From: CAZSBB01 sp964605235
GTDB lineage: Bacteria > Planctomycetota > Phycisphaerae > Phycisphaerales > Phycisphaeraceae
Direction: 5' to 3'
NCBI GenBank assembly: GCA_964605235.1
Contig: CAZSBB010000002.1
Span: 124,001-188,000, forward strand
Length of the DNA stretch: 64,000 bases
Numbering within the stretch: position 1 is the first letter of the stretch; each line of letters begins with the position of its first letter. This document shows, in pieces, positions 57,493-64,000 of the stretch. Made by a program: the position numbers and the translations under genes. The notes beneath the pieces are model-generated. The model was not told the DNA's origin, searched no databases, and worked only from the letters and a program-made list of their open reading frames with translations.

Positions 57493-60400
57493 ATGTTCCG
57501 TCACGTCCTGGTGCGCTGTTGCTTTGTTTCCGTGCTGCTGCTGTTGCTGCTGGCCGCCGGCCTGGTTCAGGCGTCGAGCTGGACCATCCCGCTGCGGATC
57601 GACCAACCCTTGCCCGATGCCCAGCCGGGGGCGCCGGTGCGCGTGGGCGTCCCCTTTGCCCGCGGGCGCCTGCTTGACCCTGCGACGGTCCAGGTGCGTG
57701 ACAGCGCGGGACGGACGATCGCCCACCAGCAGCGCGTGCTGGCGACCTGGGACCCGCAGGGCCACGCGGGCGTGCGCTGGCTGCTGCTGGATTTCTGCGC
57801 TGATCCCGGCGTCGGCTATGCGGTGGTGATCGGCGACGCAGCCGAACCGGCGCAAGCGCCGCAGCCGGCTCTGGTTCGACAGGTCGAGGATCGGCTGATC
57901 GTCAACACCGGCCCGCTGCAGGGCTGGCTGCCGGCGCGCGGCGGATTCAATCTGCTGGAGCATCTGCAGTTTCTGGGCGAGCCGTTGCGGGCGGCGGAGC
58001 AGTCGGCTTTCGGCGGCTTCTATATCGAACACGAGGAGCGCGGCATCTTCCGCGCCGACCTGGATCCCAACGCGGCCATCACGGTGGAAGAAGCCGGTCC
58101 CATCCATGCCGTGGTCAAAGCCGATGGCTGGTATACCAACGAAGCCGGCGAACAGTTTGGCCGGTACAGCATTCGGGTCCACTTCTTCTGCGGCCGCGCT
58201 CAGGTGCGCGTGGACCACACCTTCATCTACACCGGCTTGTCCTCCGCGGACCGGCTGCGCAGCGTCAGTGTCGCCTGGCCCCGCCGCGCCAAGCAGCGCG
58301 GCTTCATCGGCGGCGCGGATGTGCTGGGCGGCGCGGTGGCGGCGGATGTGCTGGACAACAGTTATTTTGTGCTCGATGCCGTGGACAATCGACACATCGA
58401 GTTGCTCGCCACCGGGCTGGTGCCGGATCAGCGCGTGCGGGTGGCGGATCGCGCTGGCGGCTGGATGGCTTACGACGGCTTGACGGTCGCGCTGCGCGAT
58501 GCCTGGCAGCAGTTCCCCTGGGAAATGGAAGTCGACGCCGGCGTGGTTCGCCTGCACCTGTGGCCCCGCCATGGCCGGCTGCTCGACACCAGCTTCGATG
58601 GCCAATGGTGGTTCCTCGACGAACACCAGAAGCGCACCCTGGCGATGCAGAAGCCCAAAGCCGGCGCGGACCCCGACGCCTGGCTGGCGAAACTGCGGGA
58701 GCGCACCAATGCCACCGGCGCCGCCAAGACCCACGAGTTCTGGTTCCAGTTGCGCGGCCCGCAGGCTGCCAACCAGCCCCAGGCGCTGGCGCCGCACCTG
58801 GCGGGGTTGGCGCGGCAGGTGATGCGGCCGACGCTGGCGCTGGTCGATCCCGACTACGCCGCCGCCACGCTGGCGCTGGATTTCGCGCCGCATGCCGCCG
58901 TGGGTGATCCACGCTTCGCCGCGGTGGACAACTACTATGCGAGTCTGCGGCAGATGATCGACCAGCTGACCGAGCAGGAACATCGCTATGGCTGGTGGGA
59001 CTGGGGCGGCTATCACCAGCACGTCGGCGGGGATTTCTTCTTCACCAACAGCAGCTTCGCCGACACTCAGCGGGTCACCAAATGGCATCGGGCTCGCCCC
59101 AAGTCGCATTATGGCTGGGGCATACTGCCCTGGACCCAGGTGTTCCGCGGCGGGGGACGCGCCTGGCTGGATTACGCCCACACCTACACGCGGTATTCCG
59201 CGGACCGCGCCCATGTGCATCACACCGCCCACGGCCGCAACGCCGGCGCCGAGTACCACTATGACAACAGCGAGATTCACTGGATGGGCGGCTACCTGGG
59301 CGCGCCCGGCGGCGATATCGTCTCGAGCAATCTGCAGCACAAGGGCGATTATCTGGCGATGTACTGGCTCACCGGCGATCGCCGCGCCCTGGACGTGCTG
59401 CAGATGTGGGGCGAAATGGCGCTGGCGTTGGCGCGCGCCGATCCACCGCGTTGGAACCCGGCGGGAGGCATGCACATTCCGTTCGCCCAGGGCAATGAAA
59501 TCCGCAACGCCGGCATGCTGCTGCACCGCATCATGACCCTCTACCAGGCGACGTGGGATCCCCGCTATCTCGAATTGGCGCAGCCGCTGGTGACCTGCTT
59601 CGCAGCGGTGACTTCGCCGCAGGTCCTGGCGCAGTGCGAAGGCCCCGCCGACCAGTGGAAATTTCATCAAGCCAACGGTTGGGCGTACGAAGGTTTATGG
59701 TTGTACTGGCAGCTCACGGGCGATCAGCGCATTCGGCCGGCGCTGGACGCCTTCCTGCAGCGGGCGATGGATTTCGACGGCGGGGTGGGTGATGGCTTTG
59801 GCCCCATGCGCGCTTTCACCTTCCATTACCTGCTCACCGGAGATACAACCGCATTGGACCTGGGCCGGGGGGTGCTCGACGATCTGCTGTATCAGGGTTT
59901 GACGCCGCGCAATTGGCATCCCAATACGCTCAAGTTCACCTCCATCGCGCTGCCGCAACTGCTGGGCGCGCTGACCCAGGCTCCCGATAGCTGGCGGGCT
60001 GCGAGCCTGCCCATTGCTCCCGCCACCGCCACGCTGACCTATCGCTACGCCCATGAGCGCGACCCGGTCAGTCGGCAGGGGGCCCGGTTGTATCTGCGGG
60101 AAGCGGAGGATCGCGCCTGGACCCTGCATGGCGTTTTCAGCCATGGCGGCGCGTTCGTGCTCATTGCGCCCGATGGCCGCACGGTCGCCCAGGCCAGCCT
60201 GGATGCGGCGGTGAGCAATCAACTGCGCTGGTCAGTTCCGCGCGATGGCCAGACCGGCGACTATGTGCTGCTGTGCACTGGCGGGTTGACCATTCTGCCC
60301 AACAACCGCAACCGCAGCTTACAGGGACGGATCGTGCAGTGCCCGCTGCCCATGGTGGTTGACGCCGGCGCCGTGCACTATGCCTGGCCCACGCTGCAGA

Positions 60401-60756
60401 ATCAGGTGGTCTTCGCCCACCAGCCGGCGGGGAATGCGGTGCAGTTGGAGATCGAACTGCTCGACCGTTTTCGCCCGGTGCGGGTCAGCACGGCCAATGG
60501 CCAGGTGCTGGTGGACAGCCGGGACCACCTGCCGCGCGGCGACGGGGTGTGGTGGTTCGAGTTGCCGGCGTCAACCACCCCACGGGAACTGGCGATCGAA
60601 CTGGCCAATGAACCCGGCCGGTGGTATGCCTCAGAGAAGACCCTGCCGCGCCGGCTGATGCTGCATGGCGCACCGGCCTACCTGGCGGCGCGGCCGGGGG
60701 TATGGTTCGAGCCTCGTCCCCCGGCGGGACAGCCCGCCCTGGGCGCCTGGGAATAG
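57493..60756 (+). CDS. Secreted RIFT-barrel / exo-rhamnogalacturonan lyase-like protein (PL26-like)
   Basis: A 1087-aa secreted protein. ATG 57493 (MFRHVLVRCC) gives a clean signal peptide with a long Leu run and a cut near VQASS; the frame is open 17 codons further upstream but that part is not signal-like. The N-terminal domain (IPLRIDQPLPDA, VRVGVPFARGRL) looks like the RIFT-barrel domain of the PcRGLX/YetA-like family. The middle is an all-alpha toroid-like domain (YGWWDWGGYHQHVGGDFF, then GDYLAMYWLTGD), and a beta C-terminus follows. It probably cleaves rhamnogalacturonan or a similar acidic glycan; the family match is from memory. Its last codons (GQPALGAWE, stop) recur 187 bp downstream. 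Confidence 0.75.
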   Translation: MFRHVLVRCCFVSVLLLLLLAAGLVQASSWTIPLRIDQPLPDAQPGAPVRVGVPFARGRLLDPATVQVRDSAGRTIAHQQRVLATWDPQGHAGVRWLLLDFCADPGVGYAVVIGDAAEPAQAPQPALVRQVEDRLIVNTGPLQGWLPARGGFNLLEHLQFLGEPLRAAEQSAFGGFYIEHEERGIFRADLDPNAAITVEEAGPIHAVVKADGWYTNEAGEQFGRYSIRVHFFCGRAQVRVDHTFIYTGLSSADRLRSVSVAWPRRAKQRGFIGGADVLGGAVAADVLDNSYFVLDAVDNRHIELLATGLVPDQRVRVADRAGGWMAYDGLTVALRDAWQQFPWEMEVDAGVVRLHLWPRHGRLLDTSFDGQWWFLDEHQKRTLAMQKPKAGADPDAWLAKLRERTNATGAAKTHEFWFQLRGPQAANQPQALAPHLAGLARQVMRPTLALVDPDYAAATLALDFAPHAAVGDPRFAAVDNYYASLRQMIDQLTEQEHRYGWWDWGGYHQHVGGDFFFTNSSFADTQRVTKWHRARPKSHYGWGILPWTQVFRGGGRAWLDYAHTYTRYSADRAHVHHTAHGRNAGAEYHYDNSEIHWMGGYLGAPGGDIVSSNLQHKGDYLAMYWLTGDRRALDVLQMWGEMALALARADPPRWNPAGGMHIPFAQGNEIRNAGMLLHRIMTLYQATWDPRYLELAQPLVTCFAAVTSPQVLAQCEGPADQWKFHQANGWAYEGLWLYWQLTGDQRIRPALDAFLQRAMDFDGGVGDGFGPMRAFTFHYLLTGDTTALDLGRGVLDDLLYQGLTPRNWHPNTLKFTSIALPQLLGALTQAPDSWRAASLPIAPATATLTYRYAHERDPVSRQGARLYLREAEDRAWTLHGVFSHGGAFVLIAPDGRTVAQASLDAAVSNQLRWSVPRDGQTGDYVLLCTGGLTILPNNRNRSLQGRIVQCPLPMVVDAGAVHYAWPTLQNQVVFAHQPAGNAVQLEIELLDRFRPVRVSTANGQVLVDSRDHLPRGDGVWWFELPASTTPRELAIELANEPGRWYASEKTLPRRLMLHGAPAYLAARPGVWFEPRPPAGQPALGAWE

Positions 60757-60835
60757 CCTGCACCGGCGGCAGAACAACCATCCCCACCCGGCTGCGCTCC
60801 CTGCCTCCACGGAACGCCGCAACATCCCGACGTCT

Positions 60836-60864
60836 AAAATGTATTTTCAATTAAAATACGTTTT
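60836..60864. repeat. AT-rich 29-bp palindrome, copy 2
   Basis: The same element as at 55121, with one mismatch in the right arm (AAAATACGTTTT). It lies 80 bp after the lyase stop and is the right flank of the regulator-pseudopilin-lyase block. It could act as a terminator for that operon. Confidence 0.93.
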
Positions 60865-60910
60865 AGCTACCTTCCGCGGCTACGCTGGGCGGGGTTGAGT
60901 CCCACTCCCG

Positions 60911-60943
60911 ACGGGACTGCCCGCCCTGGGCGTCTGGGAATAG
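60911..60943 (+). pseudogene. Remnant of a paralogous gene 3' end
   Basis: In the duplicated unit the frame corresponding to the lyase gene reads TGLPALGVWE then TAG, against GQPALGAWE then TAG in the intact gene. Only this C-terminal scrap is left; the sequence before it does not continue the gene. Confidence 0.65.
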
Positions 60944-61021
60944 CCAGAACCGGTGGCAGGGCAACCGTTCCCACCCAGCCGCGCCCCCTGTCCCACGGAA
61001 CGCCGTATCATCCCGACGTCT

Positions 61022-61050
61022 AAAATGTATTTTCAATTAAAATACATTTT
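61022..61050. repeat. AT-rich 29-bp palindrome, copy 3
   Basis: A perfect copy: 12-bp arms AAAATGTATTTT and AAAATACATTTT with the CAATT spacer, at the end of the duplicated unit and 79 bp after the remnant's TAG. That is the same distance as copy 2 from the intact stop. Confidence 0.95.
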
Positions 61051-61195
61051 GGCCGACTGCCGAAACCATGCGGGGCAAGGTCGAGACGCTGCCCGCTGAC
61101 GGGCCTGCTCCCCAGCCAGCCCGTGTTCGCCCCACAGCAGGCACGCACCGCCACGGGCTGATGCGTCAAAACAAACGCATGTACGCAACTTGAAC

Positions 61196-61281
61196 GAGCC
61201 CCGCGCGTGAGCAAGGGGTTGCGGCGCAACCGCAGCGGCGTGACGCTATAAAAATCAACCCCTGGCTGACGGTCGGGCCTC
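61196..61281. repeat. Imperfect inverted repeat of planctomycete intergenic type
   Basis: The arms at 61196-61221 and 61256-61281 are 26 nt each and match at 21 of 26 positions as reverse complements (GCGTGAGCAAGGGGTTG against CAACCCCTGGCTGACGG). Such GTGAGC-AAGGGGTT arms are familiar from planctomycete intergenic DNA (recalled, not searched). Confidence 0.6.
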
Positions 61282-61345
61282 GTAGAGCAAAGGCGCTTGG
61301 GGTACAGGAGTGTGCTCTGGATGAGGAGTCATGTCGGCGTCGCTT

Positions 61346-61374
61346 AAAATGTATTTTCAATTAAAATACATTTT
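61346..61374. repeat. AT-rich 29-bp palindrome, copy 4
   Basis: A perfect copy with arms extended to 15 bp (CTT before, AAG after). It is the last copy, about 95 bp before the stop of the convergent recX gene. Confidence 0.95.
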
Positions 61375-61424
61375 AAGCCGTCCGGCGCGCACCGTGGGGC
61401 GCGGTGGGAGGCTATGAGCTGGTC

Positions 61425-61472
61425 ACCGGCGGGTCGGCTAGTCGGCTAGTAAGCTGGTCGGCGGGTCGGCTA
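61425..61472. repeat. Low-complexity GTCGGCTAG repeats
   Basis: GGTCGGCTAG, GTCGGCTAG and GGGTCGGCTAG words recur several times in 48 bp, running up to and over the recX stop codon (61470-61472). Confidence 0.7.
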
Positions 61473-62120
61473 GGTCGTTGCTTCCCCGTCGCGCACCACC
61501 TGTTCCATCACCTGCTGCACCACGTCCAGGTCGAAGCCGCGCCGCGCCAGCAGGCCCCACAGGCGGCGTTTGGCGACCGGAGCGGGCAACTTACGCAGCG
61601 TCGCCCAGCGTTTGCGCGCCAGGGTCAGGGCGGCAGCCGTGGGGTCATGGGTCGGCTCGGCGCGCAGCTCGGTCAGCAGTTGGTCGATGAGCTGGCGCTC
61701 CAGGCCGCGCTGCATGAGCTTGCGGCGGAGCAGGGCGGGGCCGGCGGGTTTTTGCGCCAGTTGGGCGCGGATGATCGAGCGTCCCAGGGCGGCGTCATCG
61801 AGCACGCCCAGTTCCGTCAGGCGGTCGCACACGCGCTGCACGATGGCGGGGGCGTGTTCCAGTTCGCTTAGCTTGCGCGCCAGCCGGCGGGTGCTCCACA
61901 GCCGCTGGTTGAGCCGCTTCATCGCATCGCGCAGCGCCTGGTCATAAGCGGCGGCATCGCGCACAGCAGCGGCGGTGGCGTCGTCCCACACCTGCCCAAC
62001 CTGCAGACCCAGGTCGGCGACCAGCTTGTGATTAAGCGTGGCGACGGTGCGGCCGTCCACACGGATGCGGATGCGGGTGGCGTCGCGGGGGCTGGGAACC
62101 AGGCTGGTGAGTTGCGCCAT
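61470..62120 (-). CDS. recX: RecX-family regulatory protein
   Basis: A 216-aa all-helical protein that modulates RecA filaments. The middle matches the family's three-helix repeats: LNQRLWSTRRLARKLSEL, then VCDRLTELGVLDDAALGRSI, then KPAGPALLRRKLMQRGLERQ. I choose ATG 62120 (MAQLTSLVPS) by homology; the frame runs far upstream, but there it shadows the oxidoreductase gene. There is no obvious ribosome site. recA is not in the window. Confidence 0.85.
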   Translation of the reverse strand: MAQLTSLVPSPRDATRIRIRVDGRTVATLNHKLVADLGLQVGQVWDDATAAAVRDAAAYDQALRDAMKRLNQRLWSTRRLARKLSELEHAPAIVQRVCDRLTELGVLDDAALGRSIIRAQLAQKPAGPALLRRKLMQRGLERQLIDQLLTELRAEPTHDPTAAALTLARKRWATLRKLPAPVAKRRLWGLLARRGFDLDVVQQVMEQVVRDGEATT

Positions 62121-62195
62121 GGGGGGCAGTTTACCGGCGGAAAATCGGGGGATGGCGATTACACTACATTTTGCCACATCTTGATGGGAGGCCAC

Positions 62196-63197
62196 ATGAA
62201 ACGAGTGCTCGTGGAGCGTTTCGGCGGGGCGGAGATGCTGCAGGTGGTGGAGGAGGAGATGCCCCAGCCGGGTCCGGGCCAGGTGCGGGTGCGCATTACC
62301 AGCATCGGGATGAACCATGCCGACCTGATGGCGCGGCGGGGCGAGTACAAGCTGGCGTCGGGCGATCCGCCATTCACCCCGGGGCTTGAAGCCGGCGGCA
62401 TCATCGAAATGCTGGGGGAAGGGGTGCAGGATCGCACGACGGGTGAACGCGTGACGCTGGGCGTGGACGTGCCCCGGGCGGGCCTGGGCAGTTACCGCAG
62501 CCACATCGTGTGCGCCGCCGAGCAGACCGTGCCGGTGCCAGATGTGATCCCGGAGCAGCAACTGGGCGCGTTGTGGCTGAGCTACCTGACGGCGTGGGGT
62601 TGCCTGGTCTGGAAACAGCGTTTGCGGGCGGGGCAGGTGGTGGTGATTCCGGCGGCGAGCAGCGCTGTGGCGCTGGCGGCTGCGCAGATCGCCCGGCAGA
62701 TCGGCGCGATGGCGGTGGGGCTGACCCGCAGCGCGCACAAAGTTGAATTGCTCCAGCAGATGCCCGAAGCCGCCTACACCCATGTGCTGTGCACCGAGGA
62801 CGGCGAGTGGGTCAAGCATCTCAAGTACCTGACCGACGGCGGGGGCGTGGACGTGATTTTCGATCCCGTGGCGGCAGGCTCATTCCTGGAAGCGGAGATT
62901 CGTACGCTGGCGCAAGGCGGCACCATCTGGATCTACGGGTTGCTGGGCAAGCCGGGCCCGTTGAATGTGCAGGCGCTGATCCGCAAGCAGGCGAGCCTGC
63001 GCGGATGGGCGTTGTCGGAACTGGTGGCGGCGGGGCCGGAGCATTATCGCTGCGGTTATGCGTACATCCTGGAAGGCTTCGCGCGCGGGTGGTTCAAGCA
63101 GCACCTGAGCATGACCTTCAAGCTCGAAGATGTCCGGGAAGCGCAGACGTTCATGGAGAAGGGTGAGCACATCGGGAAACTGGTGTTGATCCCGTGA
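62196..63197 (+). CDS. Zinc-independent MDR oxidoreductase (NADPH:quinone reductase-like)
   Basis: A 333-aa medium-chain dehydrogenase/reductase. The N-terminal GroES-like domain has GPGQVRVRITSIGMNHADLM and FTPGLEAGGIIEMLG. The Rossmann domain has VVVIPAASSAVALAAAQIAR and GGGVDVIFDPVAAGSF. The zinc-ligand cysteines of alcohol dehydrogenases are absent, so a quinone or enone reductase using NADPH is likely. GGGAGG precedes ATG 62196 by 6-7 nt. The gene is divergent from recX by 75 bp. The exact substrate is unknown. Confidence 0.9.
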   Translation: MKRVLVERFGGAEMLQVVEEEMPQPGPGQVRVRITSIGMNHADLMARRGEYKLASGDPPFTPGLEAGGIIEMLGEGVQDRTTGERVTLGVDVPRAGLGSYRSHIVCAAEQTVPVPDVIPEQQLGALWLSYLTAWGCLVWKQRLRAGQVVVIPAASSAVALAAAQIARQIGAMAVGLTRSAHKVELLQQMPEAAYTHVLCTEDGEWVKHLKYLTDGGGVDVIFDPVAAGSFLEAEIRTLAQGGTIWIYGLLGKPGPLNVQALIRKQASLRGWALSELVAAGPEHYRCGYAYILEGFARGWFKQHLSMTFKLEDVREAQTFMEKGEHIGKLVLIP

Positions 63198-63341
63198 GTG
63201 CGCGGGGGGGTGAGGCGGCGCGGGGGTAGTCGTGGGGATGCAGAGGCGCAAGCGTGATGACGGTGGGCGCGGGGAGGTTGGTGGTTGCGGGTGCGCGCTT
63301 GGTTGGGGGTGAAGTTCAGTGGAGCGATGGGTGCAGCGTGT
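63198..63341. other. Short convergent intergenic region
   Basis: 144 bp between the oxidoreductase and pseudopilin stops, G-rich on the plus strand. I see no clear terminator or gene. Confidence 0.4.
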
Positions 63342-63851
63342 TTACGTGATGTCGCCGATGGTGACTTCACCGCTGACGGGGTCGACGCTGACGGTGATGG
63401 AGCGGCCGCCGGTGGTGAGGGTGATCACCGCGGCCGTGCCCTGATCCAGTTGCCCGTACATGCCAAAGCCCAGGGTCAGGTCATCGCCCACAGTGGCGCT
63501 CTGGATGGCAATGCCCGCCAGCTCGCGCGCCCGGCCCTGCCCGAAGGTGACGGTGTACGCCTGCTTGCCCACCGGATTAGTCAGCGGCGTGGCGGGGGCG
63601 CTGGCGGCCGCGAGCCGATAGCTGGCGCTGCCGAGATCGAACACCACCACGCACAAGTCGTCGGCATGGCTGATCGAATGCACCTGGGCGTACGCCAGGT
63701 CGGCGGCCAGCAGTTCGGCAGCCGAGCGCAGCCTGGTGGAATTGGTCTGCCCGAGCAGCGGCAACGCCATGGCGGCGAGGATGCCCATGATCGTCACCAC
63801 GATGACGATTTCGATGAGCGTGAAACCTCGGTTGACACGGTTGCGCGGCAT
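63342..63851 (-). CDS. GspH-type pseudopilin
   Basis: A 169-aa prepilin-like protein of the GspH/FimT kind. The basic leader MPRNRVNRG is cut before FTLIEIVIVVTIMGILAAMA, the pilin helix. A GspH-like beta domain follows (AAELLAADLAYAQVHSISHA, VVFDLGSASYRLA) and ends in TITVSVDPVSGEVTIGDI-like sequence. GspH caps the pseudopilus of a type II secretion system. I choose ATG 63851 to give the normal short leader; the frame is open 39 codons further up. No other secretion genes lie within the window, so the partner set must be outside. Confidence 0.88.
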   Translation of the reverse strand: MPRNRVNRGFTLIEIVIVVTIMGILAAMALPLLGQTNSTRLRSAAELLAADLAYAQVHSISHADDLCVVVFDLGSASYRLAAASAPATPLTNPVGKQAYTVTFGQGRARELAGIAIQSATVGDDLTLGFGMYGQLDQGTAAVITLTTGGRSITVSVDPVSGEVTIGDIT

Positions 63852-64000
63852 GAAGTCATTTCCACCAGACCCGGGACCGTCAGCGATGCGGAGTCCAGCC
63901 GCCGCCGCAGCGAGCAGCGCGCGCGGACCCCGTGATTCACTAAACGAACCATCGGCCCACGCCGCCAATCAGGTGCGGCCGGACTTCCCCGCCCGGCGCG
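63852..64000. other. Right edge, nothing recognised
   Basis: 149 bp upstream of the pseudopilin gene up to the window end. A minus-strand promoter may be here, but I see no clear one. Confidence 0.4.

Larger units (their letters stand above)
60725..61050. repeat. 186-bp direct duplication: lyase gene end plus palindrome
   Basis: The stretch 60725-60864 recurs at 60912-61050 with roughly 85% identity by eye. It covers the last codons of the lyase gene, the same intergenic words (GGAACGCCG, ATCCCGACGTCTAAAATG) and the palindrome. Shifts are 187 bp at the start and 186 bp at the palindrome. Confidence 0.9.

Noticed and set aside
55121..61374. Integron attC sites or insertion-sequence ends
   Set aside because: The palindromes lack attC core sites and no integrase or transposase gene is present in the window; target-site duplications were not seen.
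62121..62819. N-terminal extension of the recX frame
   Set aside because: This part is antisense to the MDR oxidoreductase gene and has no RecX similarity.
34129..64000. tRNA or rRNA genes in intergenic regions
   Set aside because: I looked for T-arm and acceptor patterns in the gaps and found none convincing.

Overview
The window looks like a high-GC chromosome piece of a planctomycete, most likely the Phycisphaerae side of the phylum. The reasons are an LEPRxLL motif at the N-terminus of a giant secreted protein, a pseudopilin with a C-terminal H-X9-DG motif next to a sugar regulator and a polysaccharide lyase, a short second SecA, and dispersed intergenic repeats of planctomycete type. 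This placement is inference from gene content; no rRNA or tRNA gene was seen.

Region 1 (1-34128, minus strand) is one uninterrupted reading frame of at least 11,376 codons. It starts at an ATG at 34128 and leaves the window on the left without a stop. The product is an Asp-rich, repeat-built surface or secreted protein. It carries a VWA domain with an intact MIDAS motif, a complete leishmanolysin-type (M8) zinc protease site, and several flagellin-like beta modules set among many beta-propeller-like repeats. Its roughly 400-nt leader has three perfect hairpins. The long plus-strand open frames over this region are shadows.

Region 2 (34.5-45.6 kb) has a DUF3467 protein, a small membrane protein, and a minus-strand operon for a cbb3-type cytochrome oxidase: membrane protein, diheme cytochrome c, ccoN, ccoO, ccoS-like, a 61-aa membrane peptide, the copper ATPase ccoI, a TauE/SafE-like protein, and a short SecA coupled by an ATGA overlap. 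Region 3 (45.8-48.7 kb) is a URO-D-family protein and a phytanoyl-CoA dioxygenase-family protein, divergent from an AraC regulator. Region 4 (48.9-52.9 kb) pairs a CarH-like MerR regulator that lacks the usual cobalamin-ligand histidine with a class I photolyase, and then bioF and an HU-type protein with an acidic tail. Region 5 (53.4-54.9 kb) is def-fmt.

Region 6 (55.0-61.4 kb) is the accessory part. It holds a GntR/LacI-type regulator, an H-X9-DG pseudopilin and a large rhamnogalacturonan-lyase-like protein, bracketed by copies of a 29-bp AT-rich palindrome (four in the window). The end of the lyase gene plus its palindrome is duplicated as a 186-bp decayed unit that still encodes the same C-terminus. 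This suggests a gene-cassette array or a collapsed paralogue array. Region 7 (61.4-64 kb) is recX, a quinone-oxidoreductase-like MDR protein and a GspH-type pseudopilin.
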